Origin: Planococcus citreus
GTDB taxonomy: Bacteria > Bacillota > Bacilli > Bacillales_A > Planococcaceae
Reading direction: 5' to 3'
Assembly (NCBI RefSeq): GCF_003664125.1
Contig: NZ_RCCP01000007.1
Span: 1-64,000, forward strand
DNA: 64,000 bases
Within the stretch, counting starts at the first letter, position 1. Each line of letters starts with the position of its first letter. A program made the translations under genes and the position numbers. The notes under the pieces were generated by a model. It was not told the DNA's origin. It saw only the letters and a list, made by a program, of their open reading frames with translations, and ran no database searches. Of this stretch, positions 54,367 through 63,032 are shown in pieces.

Positions 54367-54837
54367 TCATTTCCGTTCGACCAAGGTGAAATCAAAATGA
54401 AACACATCTTCCCGTGTTCCAAGCGAACTGTATAGTTTCACAGCAGCCGTGTCCACGGGATCCGCCTGCACGAAAACGACCCATGCGCCCAACTCTTGCG
54501 CTTCTGCCTGGACAAAACGGATCAGCCCGGTCGCGACTTTTCTCCTGCGGTATTTGCTGGCCACTGCCAAATCATAGATGTATACTTCCTTCCGCTGCTG
54601 CTCGAATTTATCCAGTACGTATGCGACAAGCCCGCCTGCAAGTTCGCCGCCGGACAATGCCACACAAACGAGGACATGCTCTTTTGCCAATAAAGACAGT
54701 AGATAGCCATCGGGCGGCGGGTTTTCGAGATACGTTTCTTGTTCCTCAAAGGCATCCGCAAACAAAGCATTCAATTCCCTGAACCGCTCCAGCGACTGCG
54801 CGTCATCCGCCAGCCGTTTAAAGTGGATGTCTGACAT
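54367..54837 (-). CDS. AAC(3)-I-like GNAT acetyltransferase
   Basis: This 156-aa GNAT protein resembles aminoglycoside 3-N-acetyltransferases of the AAC(3)-I class. The match is strongest in the acetyl-CoA region: GGLVAYVLDKFEQQRKEVYI, then YDLAVASKYRRRKVATGLI, GAWVVFVQADPVD and VKLYSSLGTREDVFHFD. AAGGGAG lies nine bases upstream of the ATG. Chromosomal, with no nearby integron or transposon, so it is probably an ancestral-type enzyme. Whether it modifies gentamicin is not known. Confidence 0.82.
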   Translation of the reverse strand: MSDIHFKRLADDAQSLERFRELNALFADAFEEQETYLENPPPDGYLLSLLAKEHVLVCVALSGGELAGGLVAYVLDKFEQQRKEVYIYDLAVASKYRRRKVATGLIRFVQAEAQELGAWVVFVQADPVDTAAVKLYSSLGTREDVFHFDFTLVERK

Positions 54838-54885
54838 GATTTCCGACTCCCTTTCTTGCTACCTGGCCTGCTCTCTTGCCATTGC

Positions 54886-55362
54886 CTACGCTTTGTATTG
54901 GCTGCTGAAGCGTTCCGCCAATTCCTCGATTTGCTGTTCCCTTTTCTTATGGGACCAATTGATGATGGCGGTCGATTTGACCACTGCCCCCTTTGTTTCA
55001 AGCGATGTCGTCATTTTGGACATGGCCCTATTGCCGCCCATCCATTTATAGCGGAATTGCTGCGTCAAAAAACAAGATACCGGCGCTTGGCCGAGATTCA
55101 GAAGTTGTTCCGCATACTTCATAAATCCAGGACATAGCGTAAAGCCCTGCACCCATGCGCCAAAAATCAAGGCGTCATATCCTTTGGTTTCCGGCAATGA
55201 ATCCAATTGTATAGCTGTTGGATTTTTCGCTTCTTCGTTCTCTAGATTTTGCATCCTCATTAAACGAACTTCATGGCCATCACTTTGTAATTTTTCACGA
55301 ATCCGTTCCCCGACAAGCAAGGTATGCCCGGTCTGGGAATGCACGATAATGCCGATTTTCAT
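54886..55362 (-). CDS. Flavodoxin family protein
   Basis: This 158-aa flavodoxin-like protein has the phosphate-binding loop VHSQTGHTLLVGERI at the N-terminus and a second loop around IFGAWVQGFTLCPGF. The cysteine after the second loop is unusual for electron-carrier flavodoxins. The ATG at 55362 has GGAGGG six bases upstream. It follows no obvious partner gene; a role as an FMN-dependent reductase is possible. Confidence 0.82.
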   Translation of the reverse strand: MKIGIIVHSQTGHTLLVGERIREKLQSDGHEVRLMRMQNLENEEAKNPTAIQLDSLPETKGYDALIFGAWVQGFTLCPGFMKYAEQLLNLGQAPVSCFLTQQFRYKWMGGNRAMSKMTTSLETKGAVVKSTAIINWSHKKREQQIEELAERFSSQYKA

Positions 55363-55498
55363 ACCGTTCCCTCCTTCGTTGAAACATCCGCAATTCCATA
55401 GCCGCACTCCATCAATGATGATTGATTACTTCCCTGCTGCGCAGAATATTCCTTCCTGCTAAAGTACAAATTTTCATTTTGACCCCCTATTGCATAAA

Positions 55499-55541
55499 AA
55501 AACCCCCAATGCTGTTCAAAGAACAGTCATCAGGGGTGGAT
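55499..55541 (-). terminator. Terminator of rlmD copy 2
   Basis: On the minus strand, CCCC and CTGTTC arms pair with GAACAG and GGGG in an interrupted stem, followed by T7. Confidence 0.8.
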
Positions 55542-55573
55542 TTTTACATTTAATCCCATTAACTAATAAAGAA

Positions 55574-56935
55574 TTATCTTCTCGTCAGCCACGCGACACA
55601 TTCAACGTGCGTCGTCTGCGGGAACATATCGACCGGCTGGACTTCCTGCGTCCGGTAGCCGCCGTCTTCCAAAATGCGCAAATCGCGTGCCAGCGTCGCC
55701 GGGTTGCAGGAAACGTAAACGATGCGCTCTGGTTGTTGTTCGAGCATCGTCTGAAGGAGCGCCTCGTCACAGCCTTTTCGCGGCGGGTCGACGACAAGCA
55801 CATCGGCTTCTTTGCCATCTTTATACCAGCGCGGAATGACTTCTTCGGCGGGGCCTGCTTCAAATAAGGTATTCGTGAAGCCGTTCAAATCGGCATTGCG
55901 TTTGGCATCTTCAATCGCCTGCGGGACGATCTCGACACCCATGACGAATTTCGCGCGCTGTGCAAGGAATAGTGAAATCGTGCCGATGCCGCAATACGCA
56001 TCGATCACCGTTTCCGTTCCTGTCAGCCCCGCGTAATCTAGCGCCTGCCCGTATAGCACCTCCGTCTGTTCCGGGTTGACCTGATAGAACGAACGCGCAG
56101 AGATCTCGAAGCGCACATCGCCGATCCGGTCTTCGATGATGTCTTTGCCCCATAGATTGATCGTTTCATTCCCGAAAATGACATTGGTCTTTTCTGGGTT
56201 AACGTTCTGCATGATCGATGTCACGTCCGGCAAGGCCGCACGGATCGCTTCCACGGCACGTTCTGCTTGAGGGAATTTCTGCTTCTTCGTCACCAACACG
56301 ACCATCAATTCGCCCGTCACACGCCCTTTGCGTAGGACCACGTGGCGCAGCATGCCACGGGGTGTCTTTTCTTCATACGGTTCGATGCCCATATCTACCA
56401 AATTGCGCTTGAGCGACGCCATCAAAATATCCGCTTCTGGTGTCTGGATCAAGCAAATATCGGTATCCGCAATACGGTGCGAGCGCGGCTGGTAGAAACC
56501 AGCGACCACTCGGCCGTCCTCAAGGCCAAACGGGATTTGCGATTTGTTGCGGTAGCGCCACGGATTGTCCATGCCTTTGACCGGATGGACCGGCACGTCC
56601 GGCAATTTGCCGAGTCGCGCCATCGCATCGCGCACGACTTTCTCTTTGTATTTCAATTGCCCTTCGTAGGACAGGTGCTGCAATTGGCAGCCGCCGCAAA
56701 TCTCAAACACCGGGCACGGCGCATCGATGCGGTCTGCGGATTTCTCTTCGATAGAGATGAGTTTCGCAAAGCCGTAAGATTTCAATGTTTTCAATACATG
56801 CACCGTGACGGTCTCCCCGGGCAATGCATCTTTGATGAACAGCGGATAGCCATCCACTTTGGCAACGCCGGCACCATCATGCGTCAAATCTTCGACGTAG
56901 ACGGACAAGCGGTCATTTTTCGTTACTGGTTTCAT
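55574..56935 (-). CDS. rlmD: 23S rRNA (uracil-C5)-methyltransferase RlmD, second copy (YefA-like)
   Basis: This 453-aa paralogue of the gene at 20739-22103 has a TRAM domain at the N-terminus and Fe-S cysteines in [14 protein letters not shown]. The SAM motif is [15 protein letters not shown], and catalytic motifs are [12 protein letters not shown] and [13 protein letters not shown]. The ATG at 56935 has GGAG eight bases upstream. It lies near dagK-gatB as YefA does in Bacillus, where that protein (RlmCD) methylates both U747 and U1939. The division of labour between the two copies here is unknown. Confidence 0.94.
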   Translation of the reverse strand: MKPVTKNDRLSVYVEDLTHDGAGVAKVDGYPLFIKDALPGETVTVHVLKTLKSYGFAKLISIEEKSADRIDAPCPVFEICGGCQLQHLSYEGQLKYKEKVVRDAMARLGKLPDVPVHPVKGMDNPWRYRNKSQIPFGLEDGRVVAGFYQPRSHRIADTDICLIQTPEADILMASLKRNLVDMGIEPYEEKTPRGMLRHVVLRKGRVTGELMVVLVTKKQKFPQAERAVEAIRAALPDVTSIMQNVNPEKTNVIFGNETINLWGKDIIEDRIGDVRFEISARSFYQVNPEQTEVLYGQALDYAGLTGTETVIDAYCGIGTISLFLAQRAKFVMGVEIVPQAIEDAKRNADLNGFTNTLFEAGPAEEVIPRWYKDGKEADVLVVDPPRKGCDEALLQTMLEQQPERIVYVSCNPATLARDLRILEDGGYRTQEVQPVDMFPQTTHVECVAWLTRR

Positions 56936-56992
56936 TACGTTCACTCCATTTCACATTGACTTATTGTAACATATCCGCTTTTTAAGCAGTAA

Positions 56993-57026
56993 AAAACTGT
57001 GGCGGGAAATTCCCGCCACAGTTTTA
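56993..57026 (-). terminator. Terminator of the cydABS operon
   Basis: On the minus strand, AAACTGTGGCGGGAA pairs with TTCCCGCCACAGTTT, followed by T. It overlaps the last bases of cydS. Confidence 0.93.
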
Positions 57027-57134
57027 TTTCTTGTCTTTCGTTACCGGGCCATCTTTCAGTGATATCCAGAACCCGACGGCAATCGCCAGGATGATCACCA
57101 GAAACGGCGCATAGAAAATGAAGAAATCATTCAT
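57024..57134 (-). CDS. cydS: Cytochrome bd oxidase small subunit CydS
   Basis: This 36-aa protein consists of one transmembrane helix (FFIFYAPFLVIILAIAVGFWISLKD begins at residue 4) and a short charged tail. It directly follows cydB, matching CydS seen in Geobacillus-type bd oxidases in place, length and the FxYAPxxV pattern. It would sit beside CydA and support heme stability. A GGAGG ribosome binding site is 10 bases upstream of the ATG. Confidence 0.88.
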   Translation of the reverse strand: MNDFFIFYAPFLVIILAIAVGFWISLKDGPVTKDKK

Positions 57135-57148
57135 CTTTCACAGCCTCC

Positions 57149-58177
57149 TTAGGCATGATAATCCGATTTCCCTTTGACGTAGTCTTTGTCGAATAGGAAC
57201 AGGCGGAATAAGAGATAAAGCGATGGCAGCAATAGCCCGAGCCCTGCGATAAAGGCGATGATCAAGGCGATCGCCATCGATTCATTCGTGAAGCTATCGT
57301 AAATTGTCAGGTGCGGATACAACAGATACGGGTAATGAGACGCCCCGTAGGCAAAAAACGCGGTAAAGAATTGTCCGACGAGCAAGATGAACGCCAAGCC
57401 GTAATTGCGTTTCTTCCAGATCAAGAACACGGTACCCAGGAACAACAGGAACGACAGCGCGAACATCCACCACAAATCGAGCAAGCTCGCATAATGTTCC
57501 GGATTGTGCCCGCGAAGCTCGAAAATGATGCCGGTCGCCGTGACAATCGTCGGACCTGCCCAAACCAATGCGTATTTGCGGACGAGCTGCGTCGCTTTTT
57601 CGTCTCCAGCTTTCCAGGCATACCAAGTCAAGAACACGGCAGAAATATACAATACTGCGGCAATGCTCAAGACGACGATGCTCCACATCAAGGGGCTTGT
57701 AAACAGCGCCCAGTAATCAAGCGACGGCTGCCCGCCCTCCAGGCGCATAAAGCCGCCTTCTGAAATAGCCAGCACCGGCGACAGTGCCGCCGGAAGCATT
57801 AGGCCGGATAAGCCGTACATATAGATATAACCGCGGTGGTTGATCTTCGCACCGTATGTGGCGAACGCGTAATAGGAACCACGCACTGCCAGCAAGATAA
57901 GCGCAATGCTTGCCGGCACAAGAAGCGTCGTGCCGTAATAGAACGCCGTCTGCGGGAAGAACCCGATGATGCCGACGAAGAAGAAAACGAAAAAGACGTT
58001 CGTCACTTCCCATACCGGCGACAGATAACGCTGGATGATGCCTGTCAAAATATGCTGCTTGTCGGAAAAAGCACTGTAGGCGTTAAAGAATCCAGCGCCG
58101 AAATCAATCGACGCCACGATGACGTAGAGGAACAAAAACAGCCAAAGAACGGAAATCCCGATAATTTCGAGTGTCAT
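57149..58177 (-). CDS. cydB: Cytochrome d ubiquinol oxidase subunit II
   Basis: This 342-aa membrane subunit has eight or nine helices. The start LWLFLFLYVIVASIDFGAGF is typical of the YthB/CbdB class of Bacillales. Its ATG overlaps the cydA stop (TAATG). CydB pairs with CydA in the quinol oxidase; it does not bind heme itself. Length is slightly below E. coli CydB (379). Confidence 0.94.
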   Translation of the reverse strand: MTLEIIGISVLWLFLFLYVIVASIDFGAGFFNAYSAFSDKQHILTGIIQRYLSPVWEVTNVFFVFFFVGIIGFFPQTAFYYGTTLLVPASIALILLAVRGSYYAFATYGAKINHRGYIYMYGLSGLMLPAALSPVLAISEGGFMRLEGGQPSLDYWALFTSPLMWSIVVLSIAAVLYISAVFLTWYAWKAGDEKATQLVRKYALVWAGPTIVTATGIIFELRGHNPEHYASLLDLWWMFALSFLLFLGTVFLIWKKRNYGLAFILLVGQFFTAFFAYGASHYPYLLYPHLTIYDSFTNESMAIALIIAFIAGLGLLLPSLYLLFRLFLFDKDYVKGKSDYHA

Positions 58178-59520
58178 TATTCTTCACCGCCTTTTACGGA
58201 TTCACGCTGTGCCAATTCCTTCTCGACCGGGTTGCGTTTGTACATGCGTGACAAGACGACAACTGTCCCGATTCCGAGAATGACATAGAGGCCGGCGAAC
58301 ATCACGATCATCAAATCGACTTGCCCGCTTGTCGTTGCCCCTTCACTAGTCTTCATATAGCCGCGAAGGATCCACGGCTGCCTGCCGACTTCCGTGAACC
58401 ACCAGCCGGCCTGAATCGCGAGCATTGCGAGCGGCCCGCTCAGTACGGTCAGCCAGCGGAACCATTTTCTCGTGACAATGGACCAGCCGCGCCACGCGCC
58501 GATGACGTACACAAAGGAGAAGAACGCGAGCCACATGCCGAGCGTGACCATCGTATCGAAGAGGTAATGGATCCACAGCGGCGGAATTTCATCTTCCGGG
58601 AAATCATTCAAGCCGATAACTTCACCGCTTGGTACACCGTGCGCCAAAATGCTGAGCGCATATGGGATGCGGATTGCGTATTTCGGCTCTTCGCCTTCCA
58701 ACACACCGAACAACACAAGTTCAGCTTCCGATCCCGTTTCAAAATGCCATTCGGCAGCTGCCAGCTTCTCTGGCTGGTATTCGGCCAAGTATTTCCCTGA
58801 AAAGTCGCCGATGATAGCGGTCGCAACCGAAAAGATCAGCGCGAGCTTCATCGTCAGGAACAATGCTTTCTTGTGGTAAATATGATTCGATCCGCGCAGC
58901 AAACGGAAAGCAGCGATTGATGCCAACACGAAGGCGCTCGTCATGAACGCTGTCGACAGGACGTGTGCGACTTTCGTCGGCACGGCCGGGCTGAACATCG
59001 CAAGCAACGGGCTCACATTGACCAGCTCGCCGTTCAACACATCAAACCCTTGTGGCGCATTCATGAACGAATTGACGATGGTGATAAATACAGAAGAGGC
59101 AGCCGCTCCGAGTGCGACCGGAACCAGCAATAGGAAATGTTTGCGCTGGTCTTCAAAACGGTCCCAGGTATATAGATAAATTCCGAGGAAAATCGCTTCA
59201 AAGAAAAAGGCGAAGACTTCCATGAACAGCGGAAGCGCAATGACGTTCCCTGCCATCTGCATAAAGTTTGGCCACAACAAGGATAATTGAAGCCCGATTG
59301 CGGTACCGGTCACGACGCCGACCGCTACCGTGATGACGAACCCTCTCGCCCAGCGACGTGCCAGGAGGATATAATGCTCGTCATTTTTTCTGATCCCAAC
59401 CCATTGGGCAATCATGATCATGAGTGGGACCCCCACACCGATCGTCGCGTAGATGATGTGGAATGATAGGGTCATCAAGGTCAGTATCCGGCTTTGTAAA
59501 GCCACATCTTCAAATCCCAA
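58177..59520 (-). CDS. cydA: Cytochrome d ubiquinol oxidase subunit I
   Basis: This heme-containing subunit of about 447 aa belongs to the YthA/CbdA type, with the short Q-loop of the cyanide-insensitive-like group. Heme ligand candidates are the His of LSFHIIYATIGVG (start) and the Met/His of later helices. GRQPWILRGYMKTSEGAT is the conserved quinol-site segment. TTG at 59520 has AAAGGGG nine bases upstream; the frame runs on to TTG 59547. It heads cydA-cydB-cydS. I saw no clear Rex or ResD box upstream. Confidence 0.93.
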   Translation of the reverse strand: MGFEDVALQSRILTLMTLSFHIIYATIGVGVPLMIMIAQWVGIRKNDEHYILLARRWARGFVITVAVGVVTGTAIGLQLSLLWPNFMQMAGNVIALPLFMEVFAFFFEAIFLGIYLYTWDRFEDQRKHFLLLVPVALGAAASSVFITIVNSFMNAPQGFDVLNGELVNVSPLLAMFSPAVPTKVAHVLSTAFMTSAFVLASIAAFRLLRGSNHIYHKKALFLTMKLALIFSVATAIIGDFSGKYLAEYQPEKLAAAEWHFETGSEAELVLFGVLEGEEPKYAIRIPYALSILAHGVPSGEVIGLNDFPEDEIPPLWIHYLFDTMVTLGMWLAFFSFVYVIGAWRGWSIVTRKWFRWLTVLSGPLAMLAIQAGWWFTEVGRQPWILRGYMKTSEGATTSGQVDLMIVMFAGLYVILGIGTVVVLSRMYKRNPVEKELAQRESVKGGEE

Positions 59521-59719
59521 AATTCTCGTCCCCTTTACATAGGCCAAAGCACAGCCCGTTATATGTTTTATTGTACCTCAAAGGTCCTCCCATAAACTTC
59601 TGCGAGGCATCCGATTCCGCCCGATGTTTGAATAAGCTGTGACAAAATGAAAACATCCCCATTGAAATTTTGCTGAATTTTTAGTATTCTATAATGAACA
59701 AAAGAAAAGGATGATTCAT

Positions 59720-60154
59720 ATGGAAACAAGCAGAAAGGTATTTGCCTATATTACCAGAGGTGAAGAACACAACCGAGAATTGCTCGTATTTGAATACAAA
59801 GGCGAACCCGAAGTCGGCTTGCAAGTGCCAGGCGGAACGATTGGGGAAGACGAATTATTGATCGATGCCCTATACCGCGAAGTGAAAGAAGAAACCGGCT
59901 TGCCGCGTGATGTGCTGGAATTCGTCGGGAAAATCCACAAATACAATTACTACCCGGCGCATAAAGACAAAGCGTACGAGCGCAACATCTTCCATTTTGA
60001 ATACACTGGCGAGAAAATCGACGAATTCGAACACACAATCAAAAGCGAAGGGCGCGACAACGGCCTTATCGTACAGTATCGCTGGGAACCGATTGAAGGC
60101 TTGCCGAAGCTTGCGGCGGACCAAGACGAAGCGATCGAATTACTGGAATACTGA
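59720..60154 (+). CDS. NUDIX hydrolase
   Basis: This 144-aa protein has the complete NUDIX box GGTIGEDELLIDALYREVKE-ETGL near residues 36-58, which coordinates Mg2+. AAAGGA lies eight bases upstream of the ATG at 59720; the earlier ATG at 59711 overlaps it. It hydrolyses a nucleoside diphosphate linked to another group. Substrate unknown. It sits alone, divergent from cydA. Confidence 0.88.
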   Translation: METSRKVFAYITRGEEHNRELLVFEYKGEPEVGLQVPGGTIGEDELLIDALYREVKEETGLPRDVLEFVGKIHKYNYYPAHKDKAYERNIFHFEYTGEKIDEFEHTIKSEGRDNGLIVQYRWEPIEGLPKLAADQDEAIELLEY

Positions 60155-60159
60155 TCTAT

Positions 60160-60212
60160 CAAAAAAAGCGATCCATTCACCCCATATAGGGATGAGCGGA
60201 TCGCTTTTTTAT
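60160..60212. terminator. Bidirectional terminator between the NUDIX gene and dagK
   Basis: AAAAAAGCGATCC pairs with GGATCGCTTTTTT around a loop containing a small ATATGGGG/CCCATAT hairpin. Confidence 0.9.
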
Positions 60213-61123
60213 TTGCGGTCTTTTTCTTTGATATACTCCAGCGGCACGAACATTTCAATATGGCGCTCCAAGTTTTCGAATGTGGCCGGCAAAATGCCGC
60301 CGAACTCGCCGTCGAGGTTCAGCAATACACGTTCATTGGACGTTACGGAAATCTTGCTCGCTTTCACATACAACACATGCGGGTCGGATAAATGCTCCCC
60401 GCGAAGCGCAAGGGATGCCACACGGATAAATTCCGCCATGTTCAATTCCTTCAAGATAAGCAAGGTGAATTTCCCGTCGTTGATGCTGGCATCCGGCGCC
60501 AGTTTTTCAAAGCCACCGACGGAATTGGTCAAGCCGATCAAAAACATCATCGCTTTGTCGTCGAACACTTGACCATCGTATTCAATACGGACACGGGATG
60601 AGCGAATTGAAGGAATCATCTCGATACCTTTCAAATAATACGCCAATTGGCCGAGCACCGTTTTGAGCTTGCTCGGAACTTCATACGTCAATTCGGTCAA
60701 GCGCCCGCCTCCTGCAATATTGACGAAATAGCGGTCATCGTTCATAACCCCAATATCGACAGGGATCGACTCGCCTTTGATGATGATATCGACAGCGCGG
60801 TTAATATCGCGTGGGATGCGCACAGCCCGTGCAAAATCATTGGTCGTGCCCATTGGAATCAAGCCCACTTTCGGACGTTCCGGGTATTTGGCGATTCCGG
60901 AAACGACTTCATTGAGCGTCCCATCCCCACCAACTGCCACCACCAAATCAAATTTGCGCTCGACTGCATATTCCGCCGCTTTCACTGCGTCCCCTTCACA
61001 GGTAGTCGCGTGGCAGGACGTTTCGTATCCTGCGATTTCCATCTTTTCCAATACTTCCGGGAGGTGGCGGCGGAACAATTCCCTGCCGGATGTCGGGTTA
61101 TAAATTATGCGTGCTCGTTTCAT
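60209..61123 (-). CDS. dagK: Diacylglycerol kinase DagK
   Basis: This 304-aa soluble lipid kinase phosphorylates diacylglycerol to phosphatidate in lipid recycling. Motifs are the start ARIIYNPTSGRELF, the GGDGTLNEV nucleotide-binding loop near residue 67, IPMGTTNDFARAVRIP, and the second-domain DGEFGGILPATF. AAAGG precedes the ATG. Gene order near rlmD/yefA and gatB matches Bacillus (yerQ). Confidence 0.94.
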   Translation of the reverse strand: MKRARIIYNPTSGRELFRRHLPEVLEKMEIAGYETSCHATTCEGDAVKAAEYAVERKFDLVVAVGGDGTLNEVVSGIAKYPERPKVGLIPMGTTNDFARAVRIPRDINRAVDIIIKGESIPVDIGVMNDDRYFVNIAGGGRLTELTYEVPSKLKTVLGQLAYYLKGIEMIPSIRSSRVRIEYDGQVFDDKAMMFLIGLTNSVGGFEKLAPDASINDGKFTLLILKELNMAEFIRVASLALRGEHLSDPHVLYVKASKISVTSNERVLLNLDGEFGGILPATFENLERHIEMFVPLEYIKEKDRK

Positions 61124-61168
61124 CGGATTCAGCCTTTCTGGACCATTCTATAGAAACAGGACATGACA

Positions 61169-61207
61169 GGGCTGCAGAAAGTTCCCGCGGACGGGACATT
61201 CTGCAGC
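61169..61207 (-). terminator. Hairpin after the thioredoxin-fold gene
   Basis: GGCTGCAGAA pairs with TTCTGCAGCC, and TTCCCG/CGGGA form an inner stem. No T-run follows on the minus strand, so its termination activity is uncertain. Confidence 0.6.
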
Positions 61208-61224
61208 CGGCTGTCTGTATAGTG

Positions 61225-61785
61225 TTAAGCCAAGCTTTTCTGTAAGCTCTTGCGAATGTCTTCATACGTATCTTGCCAGAGCTCCGGGTCGGACGTGAAA
61301 CGGTCGGATATCTCCCCGATTACCGTTTTCCAATGCAACTCGTATTGATGATCTTCTTTTTCCGGCAGTTTCGCTTTCTTTTCATCGACCATCTGCTGGA
61401 CTTTCGGTGACCGCGGCCCCCATGAACCTTTTACTTCCCCGCTTTCGGACAAGAAAATATATTTCGGGATAGACTTTCCGCCATCCGTCAAATAACGGTC
61501 CATGAGTTCGGGATTGTCATCGCGGTAGACGCAGCGGACTTCAAGATCCGCCGATTCTGCCAATTTCCGAAGAATCGGGTTGACCATCATCGCATCACCA
61601 CACCAATCTTCGGTAATCGCCAAGATGTTCAATTGCTGCTGTTTCAACATATCGATAAATTCCGGATCGTCCGGCAACTCGAATTTCTCATAGATCGTGT
61701 AGGTTTTTTCCTGATTGGATTCCATCTGCGCCATATATTTCTCCAATGAGATGGCATGCTCAAAATATTCCAGTTCCGTCATCAT
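61225..61785 (-). CDS. Thioredoxin-fold protein with a single active-site cysteine
   Basis: This 186-aa protein has a thioredoxin-fold core (LAITEDWCGDAMMVNPILRK) in which only the first Cys of the CxxC is present (WCGDA). PKYIFLSESGEVKGSWGPRS follows, matching the cis-Pro and later strands. Loss of the resolving cysteine suggests a monothiol or non-redox role. GGAG lies ten bases upstream of the ATG. It is immediately upstream of dagK but separated by a hairpin. Confidence 0.87.
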   Translation of the reverse strand: MMTELEYFEHAISLEKYMAQMESNQEKTYTIYEKFELPDDPEFIDMLKQQQLNILAITEDWCGDAMMVNPILRKLAESADLEVRCVYRDDNPELMDRYLTDGGKSIPKYIFLSESGEVKGSWGPRSPKVQQMVDEKKAKLPEKEDHQYELHWKTVIGEISDRFTSDPELWQDTYEDIRKSLQKSLA

Positions 61786-61919
61786 TCTATCACGTCTCCT
61801 TACAAAACAGTTTACCTGTTCTTTTCCCTTTGCGGCAAACTTTTAAGCAAAAAGCAGTGAATTGTTCCAATTAACCCTACATTTCGCAGTCGGTTGCTGT
61901 TTTATAATGCAGAATGTGG

Positions 61920-62610
61920 AGCAGCGAGTTAGACGTGAGAGCGAGATGGATAATTCATAATACATTTTATCACGAAATAGCCGCCTCCCGCTTTGGGCAT
62001 GCCTCTTGCAATGAGCCAAGAAGAGCACTTGTCTCATTGCTTCGGCTCGCCCGTGAGCGCGGTTCGGCTTTTGGATTTCATTGGATGTTACGTGCGAAGA
62101 GGCGTCACTGTTGATTGTCTTCATCCGCTGGTATCGACGCTTAGCTGGACTTGTTAGTGAGATGAATGGTCCGTTGATTATTTCATCGTGAAGTAGTCGC
62201 CTCCCGCTTGGGGCTGGCCTCTTGCAATAAGCCAAGAAGAACGCTTGTCTCATTGCTTCGGCTCACCCGTGAGCGCGGTTCGGCTTTTCGATTTCACTAT
62301 ATTTCACATGCGAGGAAGCGTCGCTGTTAGTTGACTTCATCCGCTGGTATCGTCGCTTGGCTGGACTTGTTAGTGAGATGAATGGTCCGTTGATTATTTC
62401 ATCGTGAAGTAGTCGCCACCCGCTTGGGGCTGGCCTCTTGCAATAAGCCAAGAAGAGCACTTGTCTTATTGCTTCGGCTCTCCCGTGTGCGCGGTTCAGC
62501 TTTTAGATTTCATTGGATGTTGCATGCGAGGACGCGTCTTTTTTTATTATATTCGTCCGCTGGTGAAGACGCCTAGCTAGACTCAATATTAATATTAAGG
62601 ATGATTCATC
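61920..62610. repeat. Tandem array of three copies of a 216-bp unit
   Basis: GCCTCTTGCAATxAGCCAAGAA starts at 62001, 62217 and 62433, giving a period of exactly 216 bp. Copies share the GCTTCGGCTC, GTGAGCGCGGTTCGGCTTTT and TCATCCGCTGGTATCG blocks. Copies 2 and 3 are closest. 216 is a multiple of three, which leaves frames open on the minus strand (a 136-codon and a 65-codon ORF) whose products are repetitive, Arg/Ser/Lys-rich and have no ribosome binding site. I treat the array as non-coding. Copy 1 is the most diverged and starts near 61925. Confidence 0.85.
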
Positions 62611-62684
62611 TTTTCCGCGCATTTATCGAACAAATCAAAACTGTTCACATAATTTCAATGCAGAAAACATTTGAATTTCCATTC

Positions 62685-62860
62685 TATACCTAGAGATGGA
62701 GTGGAAAGGGGCGAATGGATGGCGAGGAGGAGCCGAGTCCATTCATTTGCGACGCATCTGCTTAGCAGATGTGGGAGCAACGCTTTTCATCTGATGTTCG
62801 AACGCAGTGACATTAGCCACCTTGGCTCAACACCCGCCCCTTATCCGGGCAGCTGAAAAC
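62685..62860. repeat. Structured repeat with nested inverted repeats
   Basis: This 175-bp block contains GGGGCG/CGCCCC outer arms (62706 region with 62830 region), the GAATGGA/TCCATTC pair and a perfect CATCTGCTTAGCAGATG palindrome. It has no credible ORF. It looks like a folded repeat element inserted in the intergenic region. Confidence 0.5.
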
Positions 62861-62925
62861 GCGACGTCCTGTCGCATCAGCTGCATGACCTGCATCCTGC
62901 AGGCCTCAAGCGTGCCCCTTGGAGC
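62861..62925. repeat. Second dispersed repeat family, copy 2
   Basis: On the minus strand this reads GGCCTGCAGGATGCAGGTCA, then GCGACAGGACGTCGCG. Aligned by eye, it matches 30421-30475 on the plus strand with gaps (CAGGATG, GGTCA and the GCGACAGGAC core). The two copies lie 32 kb apart in opposite orientation. Confidence 0.55.
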
Positions 62926-62995
62926 GGAATCTCAAGGAAATAACATTTCGACTACCAGATTTAACTTTTGGATCGCATTCACTAAAATAAACCAC

Positions 62996-63030
62996 AAAAA
63001 AAGGATGGCTGAGTGAGCCATCCTTTTTCT
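62996..63030 (-). terminator. Terminator of gatB
   Basis: AAAAAGGATGGCT pairs with AGCCATCCTTTTT around GAGTG, with A- and T-runs either side, two bases from the gatB stop. Confidence 0.93.
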
Positions 63031-63032
63031 AA

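Noticed and set aside
61843..62253. 136-codon minus-strand ORF in the 216-bp array
   Set aside because: The sequence is the repeat unit translated; no ribosome binding site and no independent protein-like domain.
62263..62460. 65-codon minus-strand ORF in the 216-bp array
   Set aside because: Same repeat translated from another copy.
62671..62856. 61-codon ORF in the structured repeat region
   Set aside because: Overlaps palindromes and has no support as a protein.
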